Part shown: in pieces, positions 35,673-48,100 of the stretch
Numbering within the stretch: position 1 is the stretch's first letter
Layout of the letters: each line of letters begins with the position of its first letter
Assembly: GCA_001051155.2 (NCBI GenBank)
Contig: JYIP02000003.1
Location: 558,001-622,000 of the forward strand
Origin: Chrysoporthe austroafricana
Taxonomy: Eukaryota; Ascomycota; Sordariomycetes; Diaporthales; Cryphonectriaceae
Length of the DNA stretch: 64,000 nucleotides
Direction: 5' to 3'
Made by a program: the position numbers and the translations under genes
The notes under the pieces: generated by a model
What the model was told of the DNA's origin: nothing
Seen by the model: the letters and a program-made list of their open reading frames with translations, nothing else
Databases searched by the model: none

Positions 35673-36770
35673 GCCGAGGCTAGGGGTGGATCTTACATAA
35701 TTGTCATCATGGGAAAAGGCTTAATCTTCTTGCTGAAAGACGGCCATTTGTGGCACAGCAGGACACTGGTCTATGGGGAGGGGGGTTGTAGTGTGACCCC
35801 AGTGCCAGAAATGCAACATTCAACATTGAGAATTACCCAAGGACGAGGTGTATCCATCTGAATACATCCAAAGGAACGGAAGTGGGGATATAGGGCTCAG
35901 GTCAGCCAGTCTGGTTTGATGCATATGAGTCGCGCCGGGCTGTCGACAGTCTGGCGAATACAGTAATTCGCAACGACCCCGAGGCTGAGGGCCTGTTCAG
36001 CAAAAGTGAAAGCTCGCAGCGACGCCGAGAAGGTCAAGGACCCATTCTCCACATTGGGGTCATCTGTCCGTCCTCATGCCCTTTCGGATGTCGCCAGCGG
36101 CCTCGTCGAGGAGCTCGTCAACGCTGCGATGTACAGGCACAATGATTCAGAATCCCTGCTGGCTGGTGGCAGCGCGGCAATGGGGTTGCGAAAACGAGAC
36201 CATCACAACGAGCGGCCTCGACGTGATCCTTAAGGATGTAACGTGCCGTACTTGTTTAGGTCCGCAGCCGCTCAGGACAAGGCCGGTGATGGAGGTACAA
36301 TATTACACCCCCAGTACGCGATTCGCCATGGCGCACATAGGCGGCAACGGGAGGGCGTGTCCCACCTGTCATCAAAATTCTGGAACAGACCCGCACCGAC
36401 AGAGACCCCTTGGGGAGTTTGGCAGCTGAAGGATTCGAGGGCCCGCACAAAAACGTTCAAGACGAATGGTCCCCTGCAAGGCCGCTCCAACCAGAGGAGA
36501 GCATGCAAGGCCCAGCTCAACTCATGCCGAAATCAAGCTCTGGTGGCTCATTATCAGACGTCAGAGGTCCTCCTTCGGCCAAATAGGTTGTAATAATTCC
36601 CCGCCTGCAGAAAGCCGCAATTCGGCAAGCACTCAGCGGTCCACGCTTAGCGACGTCGCTTGCGGATCAAGCCCACGATTGGTATGTCCCGGTGGAGCGC
36701 TGGGGCCGTGCAGTGGTCTAATATTCCAGAAACATGGGACGGATCTTCTCGTCTAACGTCGCAGCCAGCC
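35673..36770 (+). pseudogene. broken protein-like frames behind the C2H2 gene
   Basis: Several consecutive segments read like protein in different frames. At 35890-36055 there is FDAYESRRAVDSLANTVI; at 36006-36233 KVKDPFSTLGSS and SGLVEELVNAAMY; at about 36430-36590 QDEWSPARPLQPEES and SGGSLSDVRGPPSAK; and at 36590-36756 Ser-rich sequence. Stops and frame changes separate them, and I could not find a clean set of introns that joins them. They may be a frameshifted pseudogene, an unrecognised multi-exon gene, or 3' exons of the C2H2 gene. No domain was recognised. Confidence 0.3.
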
Positions 36771-39700
36771 CTGAGGATCCATCATGATGATGCTGCCGCT
36801 GCTGCTGCTGCTGCAAGAGACGCCGAACCCGTCTGACCTCCATCCTGCTCATGTACCGAGGGTGGGCCGGTAGCCCTACCACCCACATACTGTGTACGTG
36901 CTCCTGCCCTTCGACAAATCAAGACGACGCTGGCTGGAAGCTCCGCCCGCTATGTCCTGCCTGGCTACCTGGCTTCTCAGGGTTTGTGAGCTGAGCCCCC
37001 TGTCGACGTTCGGAACGATAGCGAAAAGCAGGCCATGCTCCTCCACCCAGCCGTTGAGCTAATACTACATACCGTACGGCCTCATGGAGGGCTTGTCAGG
37101 ACCCCCACTCCCGGCACTGGCACGTGGTGTATTCAAGGCTAGTTTGCCAAGTCGAGCGCATCATGTCAATCGGATCAAGCCACAGAAGCACGACTCCTGA
37201 TCCCTTCAGCACGAATCGCTTCGCCGCGGCTCGATATGGTGGGCCCCTGTACAGTTTACTAAGTGGGTTCGAGATGCAGATGGAGGGCGTTGACCCAGGC
37301 GCGCCGGCGCGAGGGCCTCAAGCCGCAACGACCTGCATCAGAATCCTTCACGCTGCTCCGCTCTCACGATAGCACCCGGGCCCTTTTGCAGATATCCGTT
37401 GGCGTGTGTCATAGGATCATGTTCTGCACCGTGCCGGCGCGCGGGCAGGAGAAGATTAAGCTTCGCTTACCGCCAGACCGTGGCGGACCCCTGATGAGCT
37501 CCGTGGGCACTGCTAAACGGGAATACTTACAGCATCGCACACGACTGGGCTGGGGGTCCAGCTAGCATCTGGGGACTTTTAAACCTTCTGTCTCAACGTG
37601 GCACCTTAACCCTCGGGCACTGCTCCATCAAAAATGCGATCGGTAGTACGGAGTAGATCTTTCACTTTCCCTGTCGACGTTGTGCCCCCCCAGTATCAGC
37701 TCACCTGGGGTTGCAACGAGTCCAGCGGGATTAATCGAAAACCCCTCATACGTTGTTCGGACGTGGCTTGCGGGCATTTTTTCCTCGTCGGTCGCCCGAA
37801 ATAGCCATAGATGTGCTGGGCCAGCCGGCCCGGTGATGGGAGCCAGGCCGCGGCTCGCAAACTCTTTCGATCTGTGGGCTCACGCCTGGATCCTGTCAGG
37901 GGGGCCTGTTTATAAATGGAATCATCTAAAGGCCCCCTCACGAGACTACGGAAGAGAGGGCTTACACAGGCACTTGACTCATCAGTGTAATCCCTCGCCG
38001 ATTCCGATATTCGGGAATTGAACATCAAGTCGAGACCACAGACTTGATACCACGTTTTCTTCTAGCAGACGTGCGTAGTGACGACTGTCAATGCATACGC
38101 CTCGTGCGCGTGGCTTGGTGACTCCGGCCTGGCCCCTTCGACGCTGGACCGGAGAGCCAAGCAGCCTCGCGCATCCATTTCTAGCTCAGCCAGGGCTGGT
38201 GCCTGTGCGCTTCCAACGCTAGGTGTAGCGGAGGAGCGCACCATGGCTCTCTATACGTTGTGCTCATTTACCATCAGCCTCTTCTCCTCCCTTGGGAAAA
38301 TGGCTGCCTACGGCCACATAAGCGCGCCCGTGCGCGAAAGGCGGGCCGCATCATCTTGCGGTGCTTGCCTGCACCCAGCCGGTCGCTGCTCTTCACGGCT
38401 GCGGGCGCGCCCTGAGGCGAGCTCGCTCCGGCCATCGGGCATCAATTCTAGCGGCGACGGGATACCTCCACTGGCATAAGGGGGGGGAGGGTGTTCCAAG
38501 TCCATCTGGCGGTGGGAGAAGGGGGATCCAAGATGGATGAGGACTGAGACCCAGCGGATTGGTCCAAGCGGACGGGAGGATTCCATCGTGGGGATGAAGG
38601 ATTTGGTTCCATCTCAGACCGATTGGCTGGTCCCTCGGTCCCGGCGCTCTTTTTTCTCATGATTTTCTCGGACGGGGGAACTCAAGCAACCGAACAACAC
38701 GATGTTGAAAGGGGCTCTTTTTCCGGCGCGCATAGCTAATTACAGCATTTACAGAAGGGAGTGGTATTCAGGTACTCAGGTTCTTGAGGCTCTAGTGATG
38801 ATTCAAAAGGATTGGCGGCTTGTTCCTGTACTTTTCTACGGCTTCGCATCTGCTGCACAGAGCTAAACCTATACATATCTATATACAACTATTCATCCTG
38901 AGTTCTTCGAGCTGCTTGGCCCCTTCGCCTACGGGCAAGTCTCGGCCCTGCTGCCTCACCAGCCCCCTCAACGGCTCCATCGCAATTGCGAGGGATTCAA
39001 CGTTCATGTCCGCAACGGCCTGTAGACAAGATCGGAGGTGGGGCCCCCCTCTCAGTCGAGATGAATCCTTCGGCTAGGCTTGATTGAGCCAGCTGAGGGG
39101 AGCTGCTGAGGGCATTGGGCCTACAGAAGACGGCTTCTTACGTTTAGGGCTGGGAGAGGGGAGGGGAGAAGAAAAATTGAGAAATGATGCCAAAAGGACT
39201 CTGAGGGTGTATAGCACACCTATCCTAGTCTCTGCTCAATGTCACGAGGTTAAGAGCATAGATAATACTAGTTAGTCTATAGTTGGGTAGCATCTGACAG
39301 ATCTCATCCTGTGTCACCCTCCCCGCGAAGGAAGCAATATAGGCACACTATAATGGTGGTTCCATCCAAGCACACCTTTCCCACCCCTCCAAGGAAGGGA
39401 ATCCTGAGCCTTGGTGTCTCCTTGGTATCCTACCAGAGCATAGATGGTGCATACTCTGCGGAGGCCAAGAGCCAACCCCTGCCTGCCCACAGCATCAGGT
39501 GGGCTCACCAGGTAATTACAGAGCCAGCCTGGTGAGCCCTGCGCGCATGCCTGCCTGCTATGTAGGTGCGTGCCTGGGTGAGTACTCTGATCCGAGCCGC
39601 TGTATCGCAGAGCATGACTTGTGAGACCTGGATGCTTATCGCCGGCGACGTCCTGCATCTCGAGGGTGCGCCGCCCACCTCATAGTCACGAGAAGACCAA

Positions 39701-40397
39701 GGCTGTCAGCCCTATCAGCGACGGCGGATTTCCATTCGCAGCCGCCTCCTGTCCCATCCTAGGCCGGGTCTGATCCGTATTTCCTGTCTCGTCTGGCCTG
39801 GTAGGGCTGGGCTGGACAGAGGTGCTTGGCCCCCAATATCTGGTTGACAGGGTCCCCACCGCACCCAGATTCCTGCACACATGCTTTACATAGTACACCT
39901 CGAGATAATGTGCTCCTACTAGTTATGTACATCATAGCGACAGCCCTACCACAGGACCTAGCCAGTGCTAGCCCACGGATAGCCCTACGGATTACCCCGC
40001 AGTGGGTCCTCTGGGTGGGGGCCAAAAGTGCGGGGCACAGGTCTTTCTGCAGGCTCACCTCTGCGCGCGTCCAAGGTGAGCCTGGCTATGTACCGCACGC
40101 AGGCAGGACGCCGCAGACGGCCTCTGCTGGACGCCTGCGACCAGGACCAAAAAAAAAAAAAAATACTTCTGAGATTCCACACATGACGCCCGCTCCACCC
40201 GACTAAGCCAGCCCACTGTCCCGCGGACCCATCTCACATGCAGCAGGACCCTCATCTCGCCGACCCAAAGTACCATCGTGGACTGCACTGCGCCGGCATG
40301 TGACCTGGCGAATCAGATCTCTCGTCTCTGATAATTTTATCCGCCGAGGCTAGGACGGACCGTGGGACCCAACCAGACCCAGAACGCAGGACGGACT
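36771..40397. other. intergenic, 3.6 kb
   Basis: No supported gene. A short CTG/CTGC run occurs at about 36788-36813 and a 15-base A run at 40149-40163. Several GC-rich frames lack motifs. The YVH1 promoter lies at the right end. Confidence 0.4.
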
Positions 40398-42119
40398 ATG
40401 CCCTCCCCGGATGAGTCAGGCCGGTTCCACGTCGGAGCAGCGCCAGCGTCAAGATCATCGTCCACATCGGCATCGGCATCGGCGGCGGGGTCCTCGTGCT
40501 CGTCCTTAGCAGGCTCAGCAGCCACGCGTATAGACATCGACAACCACGCCACAACGAGCGACAGCGACCAGGAAGCACCCGACCGCACCAGCAGACGGAG
40601 AGGCGCAGGCGGCGGCGACGGCGACGACGACGACGACGACGATAACGACGACGATAAGGACGACATCACCTGCCTCTCGCCGGCGTGCTGCTCGAGGTTC
40701 GAAGCCCTCACGGGCCTCGACATCTGCGCCATCAGCCGCGAGCTGGAAGCCGCCAGAGCCGCGCCTCGCACCGGGGACGACGCCCACAGACCACCACCGA
40801 GCCCCCTGACGGACCGCTGCCACGGCCGCTCGGCCTTCGAAGGGGGCCTCGACCACGGAGAGCTCTATCTCACCGAGCAGAAGGCCATGGCGCTCAACCG
40901 CATCGACGGCCCCGACGAGCTGTACGTCGGCGGCGTCTTCGCGCTGCGCCGGCCCGGCGCCATGGAGGCCCAGGGCATCGCCCACGTGCTGAGCATGATC
41001 AAGTACAGCTTCGTGGACTGGCAGGGCTTCGAGAACCGCTACGTCCACCTGAGCGTGGACGTTGATGATGTCGATGACGAGGACATCCTGGTCCACCTGC
41101 CGCGCGCCGTCAGGTTCATCCAGAGGGGCCTGAGCGGAGGCACAGGCGAGTGGCCCCAGGGCACAGTCCTGCCCAGCCCAGGGCCACCCAAGCCAGGGGC
41201 AGAGGAGGGCGAAATCACCGAGGGTGGAGAGGGCGAGGGGGCAGGAGGCTCACTGCTCGGGACCGAGATGAAGGATCTGTCGCTTCAGGACAGGGCAGAG
41301 ACCGACCCGAAAACACCCGGGGCCGTCTTCGTCCACTGCGCGATGGGCAAATCGCGATCCGTCACTGCCGTCGTGGCCTACCTGCTCTGGCAGTACCCCC
41401 ACCGCTACGGGCTCACCCCGAGCAACATCCAGCACCCCGACGAGGAGACCGCGCGCAGGGCCGTGCAGGCCGCGCTCGACTGGGTCCGCAGGACGCGCGA
41501 GATCGCGGAGCCCAACCCGGGCTTCATGAAGCAGCTGGCGCTGTGGGTGCGGATGGGCATGCCCGCCGACAGCGACGACGCCGTGGAGCGCAACGGCGCG
41601 TACCAGCGGTGGCTGTGGGAGCGTGAGGTCGAGGAGAGCGCCAGGATCGGCAAGAAGCCCGACTGGATCATCTTCGAGGACGAGACCGAGGCCCCGAAGG
41701 GCAAGGCCCAGGCAGACAGCACCGGACCGGCCAAGGAGCTCCGCTGCAAGAAGTGCCGCAGGGTCCTCGCCACGCAGCAGTTCATCGTCCCCCACCAGAA
41801 GGCTGCCCCGGGGGCGCAGCCGTGCCCGCACCACTTCGTCGAGGCCCTGTCGTGGATGAAACCAGTCCTAGAGGCGGGGGAGCTGGACGGCAGGCTCATG
41901 TGCCCGAATCCCAGGTGCGGCTCGAGCATAGGCCGGTACGCGTGGCAGGGGTTTAAGTGCAGCTGTGGCGAGTGGGTGTGCCCGGCCTTCTCGCTCGGCG
42001 CGAGCAAGGTGGACGAGGTCATCGCGAGAAGCCAGGGGCCCGGCACGCAGGGAGGCGGAGGCCCTGGTGCGAGAGCGGCCTTGGGCATAAGGATGCCTCC
42101 TGGTAGGGAGAACCTATAG
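40398..42119 (+). CDS. YVH1: dual-specificity protein phosphatase Yvh1
   Basis: A single exon from the ATG at 40398 encodes 573 aa. The first 150 residues are low-complexity, with an Ala/Ser run and a poly-Asp stretch. The phosphatase domain begins near ALNRIDGPDELYVGG. It contains the general-acid loop region (HLSVDVDD) and the active-site P-loop HCAMGKSRS, with catalytic Cys near residue 314 and the invariant Arg. The C-terminal zinc-binding domain has CKKCRRVLA, CPHH, CPNPRCGSSIG and CSCGEWVCPAF. In yeast Yvh1 acts in 60S ribosome maturation, releasing Mrt4 so that P0 can join the stalk; this needs the zinc domain rather than catalysis. Compared with yeast Yvh1 (364 aa) this one has a long N-terminus and a Gly/Glu-rich insert of about 50 residues just before the P-loop. 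A later ATG in the same frame could also be used. Confidence 0.93.
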   Translation: MPSPDESGRFHVGAAPASRSSSTSASASAAGSSCSSLAGSAATRIDIDNHATTSDSDQEAPDRTSRRRGAGGGDGDDDDDDDNDDDKDDITCLSPACCSRFEALTGLDICAISRELEAARAAPRTGDDAHRPPPSPLTDRCHGRSAFEGGLDHGELYLTEQKAMALNRIDGPDELYVGGVFALRRPGAMEAQGIAHVLSMIKYSFVDWQGFENRYVHLSVDVDDVDDEDILVHLPRAVRFIQRGLSGGTGEWPQGTVLPSPGPPKPGAEEGEITEGGEGEGAGGSLLGTEMKDLSLQDRAETDPKTPGAVFVHCAMGKSRSVTAVVAYLLWQYPHRYGLTPSNIQHPDEETARRAVQAALDWVRRTREIAEPNPGFMKQLALWVRMGMPADSDDAVERNGAYQRWLWEREVEESARIGKKPDWIIFEDETEAPKGKAQADSTGPAKELRCKKCRRVLATQQFIVPHQKAAPGAQPCPHHFVEALSWMKPVLEAGELDGRLMCPNPRCGSSIGRYAWQGFKCSCGEWVCPAFSLGASKVDEVIARSQGPGTQGGGGPGARAALGIRMPPGRENL

Positions 42120-45100
42120 CCGAATCCATCGCCATCGCCATCTCGTCTTTCAGAAATAGCAGTCAGCACGGGACTTGTTTTCACGGTAGAGCGGCCGATT
42201 CGCATTACGATACCTCTCGTGCCTAAGGTAGATAATTCCAAAGACCCCCGTGGGGCCCTGAAGACATCCTGATATTATTCCGTGCCGCACTCTTGCATGC
42301 CATGACGCAGACATTCATTTCTTTGACAGCCGTTATAACTTAGCTATGTGCTAGGATCTTCACGATCCGGGGCAAAATGGCTATGAGGCGAGTCTTGCTG
42401 GCTTCAAGGCGCCAGCCTGCAGAAGACCCGGTGCACAAAGCTTGATCCGCGAGGTCGTGAGTGCGCGCCGGGGAGACCAGGCAGCTGTGTGGGCGCTCTG
42501 CACGGATCACAGAGCGTCCTCCAGACCTCATCGCTGCCAAGGAACATCGTCTCATGATCGACACTATATGAACTCCGGGAATTGTGCCGGATCTGTGCCA
42601 AAACAACGAGCTGTAGCAGCACAGTGCATTTCATCCCAACCGTTATCACCTAGTATATACTATGTACGTGGCACATCATACTGCTCGGAAGTCGATGGCC
42701 GCACCACCTGTGCCGTACGCCATGGACTCTACTACCAGGACGAAGCGGTGTCCCGCACTGTCTGTGAATCCTTCATCTTTCGTCGGCAAATTTTCTAATT
42801 ACGGTCACGTCCAGCATGTCCGATACAAGGTGTCTGCTATAGTATTCTGTACAGAGATACGAGGTACAGCAGAAACGGAGATGCCTCCGTGCAGCAGAGC
42901 AGCTACTGTCCCCACTGTAGTCTGTGTCTTCTCACTGGCTCCTTCGCGAGGTTCTCCCGTAGGATGACCTCTGCCGGCCGCCAGCTTCCGCACGAGTCGA
43001 GGTTATAGCGATCTGCTGGAATGTGTTAGCCCCCCTCTCCTTAGATCATGATTCATTACCAACCATCACCTGATCAGTGCTTCGCTGATCCACATGCGCC
43101 TTGTGGGAATGGTGTCTCCTGTTTCGCCGCTTATGGTGCATGATGATCGGGCTGAAGCCGGCCGAGTTATCACTCTCTTGGGAATCCCATGCGATGCGGC
43201 CCCCCCTCCCCCGAGCGAGACAAGCCAACCAGGCGGTCTGTGGCTGGATCGACGGCATCCACGTTGCCATGATACCGTATACAGAGTATCACAAAGAAAG
43301 TGATCCTGATATTGGGCCGCAGGCCAATATGGGGGCTGCAGAAGGTGGCGGCCCAGCTGCCCAGCCGGAGCTCTCAGCTTGGGCCACTGGTTCGTGCTCT
43401 TGGCCGCGTTTTCCCCCGGGGCCAAGGAGCAGAGAACGAAGGAGGGTGGGTTAGGTACACCCCCGGGAGCCCAGCAACTCGCAATCTCGCACGTAAGTAA
43501 GCCATGGGGCCATCGTGCGTGGATCGATCTGCCCGCTCATCCTTCGGCCCCCATCTCCCACAGCTCGGCCCGCCCCTAGGGATGAGTACAACCCAGTCTT
43601 GTACAGGTACTTTGGGGCATCCTATCCTTATTCATCCTTCCCAGGAGATCAAGGAGGGCGGCACGAATCCTCTAGGACAAAAGGGCCCAGGAACCTTGAA
43701 GCCCTGAGGGCCAGGGTTACCCGAAACACATGATGCTTGACCTCGCCGTAGCATCACATGCGTATGGCGCCTTGCCGTCGAGCGAAGGATTTGGATCGTG
43801 AAAAGAAAGTCGATCTAGGGAGCCTCCCGACTGGCTAATTGTACGAGGCGCATTAACTCCGTCTGAGTAAGAATCCCTCGGACTTCTCTCCAAGTTTCCC
43901 TCGCTCGTATGGAACTGCCCAGGCTGGCTCTGATTCCAAAAAACCAGCACACGACCGGCCCCTGTCTAAGCAGTCAGTCCACAGCTGGCGCTCGCTGTTG
44001 TCTCATGCGGCGTACGGTGCTAGGGTCGCCCGGTTGTGCCAGACAACACATCCGCTGCATGACCAACATATGCATATACTTCCTGACCCCAGTCTACGCG
44101 CGCAGCGAGGGAGGGATCGGGGCACGCGCGGAAGGCTTAGAAGGGGCTTTGAAATCAAGTTCGCGTTGAGCCGGGGCCCATACGGTGCGGCACCCGGCAA
44201 GTGTCGACCGGGGGGGTTTGGTGGAGATGCATGATACATTCTTGACGGTGAGTGAAGCTGCGCGACCGCGTTGCTGCGCCAGCAGGCCTTCTTCATGCAG
44301 GCCGAAGCTATGCGCAGGCGGGATCTTGGGAGGTACCCGGTTTTTGAAAAACAATCAGCATCGGCATTTGGTGTGTCCAGCCATGCGTCACCGCAAGGCC
44401 TCTCGTGCGTCTTGTGCTGGGGCTGCTTCCTCAACGGGAGGGTGTATGGGTAGTCTCGAACCCCCATTATTATACAGGTGCCTTGGTAGAGATAGAGTGA
44501 GGGGGTATGCGTGTGTGTGTGTGAGAGAGAGAGAGACACACAGAGAGAGAGAGAGGAGGGATGAAGCGACAACATCATAGTGCTATGCCCTGATGTTTGC
44601 AGTTCCTAGAATTCTCTATCCCGACGAAGCACGCAAGCAGACTGTGCTGCAAGCGCCACGCTTGCCCAACGAATAGACTGCAGTCCATTCAAGATACTCA
44701 TGTAAACGCAGTCAAGAAACACATGTAGCTTACCATAGACTCTATTGTGGCGAAAAAACGTGCAAAAGCGAATCGCTGATGCGTGCATCAGCTTTAACCT
44801 TTATATTTCTCCACACATCTATTGAAGACAAGAAATTGATTTGTGACCGTGCTTATATATGGTCTTCGAAAATGACTTGAGATCTGCGCCTCTATCGCAG
44901 ATTGCCGTGAAAGCAATCCAGGAGAGAGTACTTCGACAAATGTGGATGCCCTGCAGCGGCTAGGTGAGTGCTGTAATCAGCGAGACGCTTTCGTGTCGGT
45001 CATCATGCTTTTCTGTCTCGAGATCCAGGTACAGCTTGCAATTAGGAGGCATAATTAGATACCAAAAACTCTCGGGGCTTTAACACCGAATACACAGTGC

Positions 45101-46828
45101 TTTCTGTGGCATTACTTTCCGTTTACTAGTAGGTTAAAGAGAAAGCATGTTGTTTTGAGGGTTAGGAATTCTGTCCGAGTCCTATGATATTCACTAGGCT
45201 TTGATCAGAGACCTATAGAGCCAGGGCTGCTACCCTCTATTCTGGTTCGAGAAAAATCAATCGTTCGTCATCTTTTATTGAGTAATTATCTCTCTTGTCC
45301 CCTTACATAGGTCCTCGTCGCCAGACTGGAAGACCCGACGGGCGCGTGGTGCCGAGAAGTAGACCGCTTCGTTCCTGTTGCTTTGGTTTTATTGCTTGTT
45401 GTCTTCAACTCCTCATCATTGCACTCATCAGCCGATGTTGCCGCCGCGCAATATGAGAGAACAGGTATCCGTCGGGTCCTCTTTTTCCCTTGCCTTGCCA
45501 GACCACCCCATCTCCCTTGGTGGAGAACCCAATGCCTGCTTGCATTCCTCCCCTGTCGCCTCAGCGATGCGTTCAGTTAGCTCTAGCATATCGAGACAGA
45601 CTAGAATATCTGTCTCGGCACTGCAGACTGCAGCTACGAATCATCCTTTGACTGTACCTTGGTGCGCCTTACGTTGAGCAAGTAAGGTTAATGAGAAATG
45701 GGGACATCTTTCACAGCCAGAAATGGTGAGCTGACTACCACACTTCTCTTGAAGCAGCAAAGAGTTTGGTCATTTTAAATTGATTATAGGAGTTATATCA
45801 TTGTGCTTTACTCAGTGGATCGCAAATCGGGGTAGGCGATGCTAATCGCTGCAGTGCTTTGACCTAGGGATAGCAGTGAGAATTGTGTTTACAACTACGT
45901 GCCAGGTGCTAGAAGTTGCCAACGCCCGTGTGTTGGCGTTGCCAGCCTTTGCCTCAAGACTGGCTATAGCTGCTTCCACGAAAAGAAGCGACGCTCGATG
46001 GCAGAAGCAAGCCCGATGAGGATGAATAGCATTGAGGCCAGTCCAGTTGCTGTTGTGATGGTAATTAAGCATCTAAAGCTAAAGGTGTTCGGCAATCAGC
46101 ATCATCCAAAGAGACAGGCCAAGCTGAGACTATACTGCTAAGAGCTGAGCTTGGAAAACAAAAATACTTCCAAACATAACTACATCACTGGAAGCATAAC
46201 TAATCGGCCTTGGTCCGGTTGAGAATAATATTTGGTTGACCTGACGGATGCCTACTGAGATGACAGCGTTCTTGGTGACTGTGGTCATCAGTTCACAAAT
46301 TGCCTAGCTCCAGCACTCATAGATACTTAATCAAAATGGAGAACGGTCAATGGAAAATGGCTTCGATATAGATTCCCGGTGTTGGAACAGCTCGTCCACA
46401 AACAGATCATACTGATAAGTTGCCCTATGCAGGGGAAACTCGTGATGTATGTATGCTGCATGTTCTCGAGACGAACTCAGCAGCTAATTAATAAATGCGA
46501 GTGGTTATGAGAACCTTGATGCCGGAACAAACCATTCCAAGAACTCGATGCGACACACTTTGCCGACCTTACAAACACAGCATTCAAATGCTCTTGAAGG
46601 TATCTCGAGCATGCATAACAATGGACCGACTCGAGATTCTCCAACTTGCAGTAAATTGAGTCTGCCAATCTAGGAGTGCAGTGAGCAATGCGCATGCGTG
46701 TAATCATCGCAAGCGCCGAACGATGCCTAGGGTATTGCTAAATCAAGGAAATGAAGGAATAATACAATATCTGTACACGTAAACTTCCACACGATGTCAA
46801 TCCATCTGAGCTTTACACTGGCAACATA
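42120..46828. other. intergenic, 4.7 kb
   Basis: No gene I can support. A GT/GA microsatellite lies at 44510-44557. A short TATATATG-preceded frame and possible spliced tail near 44853-45045 were examined but not called. Other frames are short and motif-free. Confidence 0.4.
44510..44557. repeat. (GT)n(GA)n compound microsatellite
   Basis: Alternating GT for about 12 bases, then alternating GA with an internal CACACA segment. Confidence 0.88.
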
Positions 46829-48100
46829 CTACCTTCTCCTCCCAACACCGCCGCTGCGCACACCTCCGTTGCCCTTCGTCGTCTGTGCTGTACCGGTCAC
46901 TTTCTTGCTCACAGGGTTGATGATCAGGTTCGCCAGGGCAATCTCGACAAGCTGCCTGGCATACATCGTACCGACCATCCCTTTAGGCTTGACGGATGTC
47001 TTGGATATCAGGAAATCCGTCACGGCTGCCGCAAGACCGACGGCTATTGTCTTGGGTATCCGCTGCTTCCAGGGCAGCTGTGTACCAACCGCCACCTTAA
47101 TTGCCGCGACGGCGGCAGCGTCGAGGCCGACCTTCTTCACCTGCTTCATATCCACACCTTTCGTGATTCTCTCCTTGAACGTCTTGTACCACGCGTCATC
47201 CATGTCTGCGGCCCCCTTGTATGAGGATGACCCGGACCTGCGGCCCGGCCGGCTGCTCTCGCGGCGGCTACCGTCCCGGGTGCGTGCCCTCCGAGGCCTC
47301 TCCAGAGATGTCCGTGATTTTGGGTTGAGATCTTCGGCTTGGGAGTCCGTGGATTCAGTATCTGAGAATGAGTCTCCGCTCGAATCCTTCCTGTGGCGGT
47401 CGATGCGGGAACGACTTCGATGTGAAGACCCCCGTGTCCGCCCTGAGGTGGTTTGCAAGCCCTCGGATTGTTCGGACGGGATCGGAGAAAGAGACCGATG
47501 ATAAGAGTCCCGTCGAGGTTGAGGCGAGTCGGAATAGCGATGAGATGATTCTCGTGGAGAGCAACCGCCTCGCTTGTGTAGATCGCCTGACTCGCTTTCA
47601 GTGGAGGATACTGAGCGGCGGCGGTGAGATCTAGAGCCTCGCCGCTCGTAGTCGCTTCGACGTCGTCTGACAGAATGCTCGCGTTTTGCATCTCGCCTTC
47701 TCTCGCCGCTCTCGCCTAGCTGTGATTCGTCCGATGGCCTCCTGCCCTGGAAGGAGATGTCTCGATAGCCGTCATCATCGACCGCGAGATAGTATTTTGC
47801 CTTGGGATCGTAGTCCGAGTCACTGCCAGAATCCTCCCAGCCGGCCTCGCTCGCCTTGTCGGCGTCATGTTTAAGCCTGGATCGTGATCGGTCGTGTTTT
47901 GGAGAAGCCAGGTGTTGTTGTCGTGAGAAGCCTTTCGGCGAGACCTGTGGTGAGGTTGCTGCAGATGAGCCGCCGTATCCGCTATCCACGGAAAAGTCGT
48001 CACGAGGAGAGTCGCGGTCGTGGTGCCGAGTCCTCCTCGAACGACTGGCGTCGCTATCAACGTGGTCGCCTCGATTTGCCTTCATATCGGGAATAGTCAA
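46829..48100 (-). CDS. Arg/Ser-rich protein with hydrophobic C-terminal domain
   Basis: One uninterrupted minus-strand frame of 423 codons. The first 310 residues are highly charged and Ser/Arg/Asp-rich, with many RS, SRS and RRRS units and a mid-acidic motif (DSGSDSDYDPKAKYYLAVDDDGY). The last 110 residues are quite different: WYKTFKERI, then an Ala/Val-rich pair of hydrophobic helices (LDAAAVAAIKVAVG and TIAVGLAAAVTDFLI), then MVGTMYARQLVEIALANLIINPV, which looks like a folded or membrane-associated domain. I do not recognise the family. The RS-like part could be a phospho-regulated scaffold. A second in-frame Met (MKANRG, six codons in) is an alternative start. The opposite-strand 235-codon frame is a shadow of this gene. 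Coding is supported by length, consistent composition and the domain switch. Confidence 0.75.
   Translation of the reverse strand: MTIPDMKANRGDHVDSDASRSRRTRHHDRDSPRDDFSVDSGYGGSSAATSPQVSPKGFSRQQHLASPKHDRSRSRLKHDADKASEAGWEDSGSDSDYDPKAKYYLAVDDDGYRDISFQGRRPSDESQLGESGERRRDAKREHSVRRRRSDYERRGSRSHRRRSVSSTESESGDLHKRGGCSPRESSHRYSDSPQPRRDSYHRSLSPIPSEQSEGLQTTSGRTRGSSHRSRSRIDRHRKDSSGDSFSDTESTDSQAEDLNPKSRTSLERPRRARTRDGSRRESSRPGRRSGSSSYKGAADMDDAWYKTFKERITKGVDMKQVKKVGLDAAAVAAIKVAVGTQLPWKQRIPKTIAVGLAAAVTDFLISKTSVKPKGMVGTMYARQLVEIALANLIINPVSKKVTGTAQTTKGNGGVRSGGVGRRR

Noticed and set aside
44853..45045. Short frame after a TATATATG word, and a possible spliced tail ending near 45045
   Set aside because: Two competing frames look equally plausible, the TATA-like element overlaps the ATG, and no upstream exon could be found.
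46794..47501. Plus-strand 235-codon frame
   Set aside because: Shadow of the Arg/Ser-rich minus-strand gene, overlapping its coding region completely.
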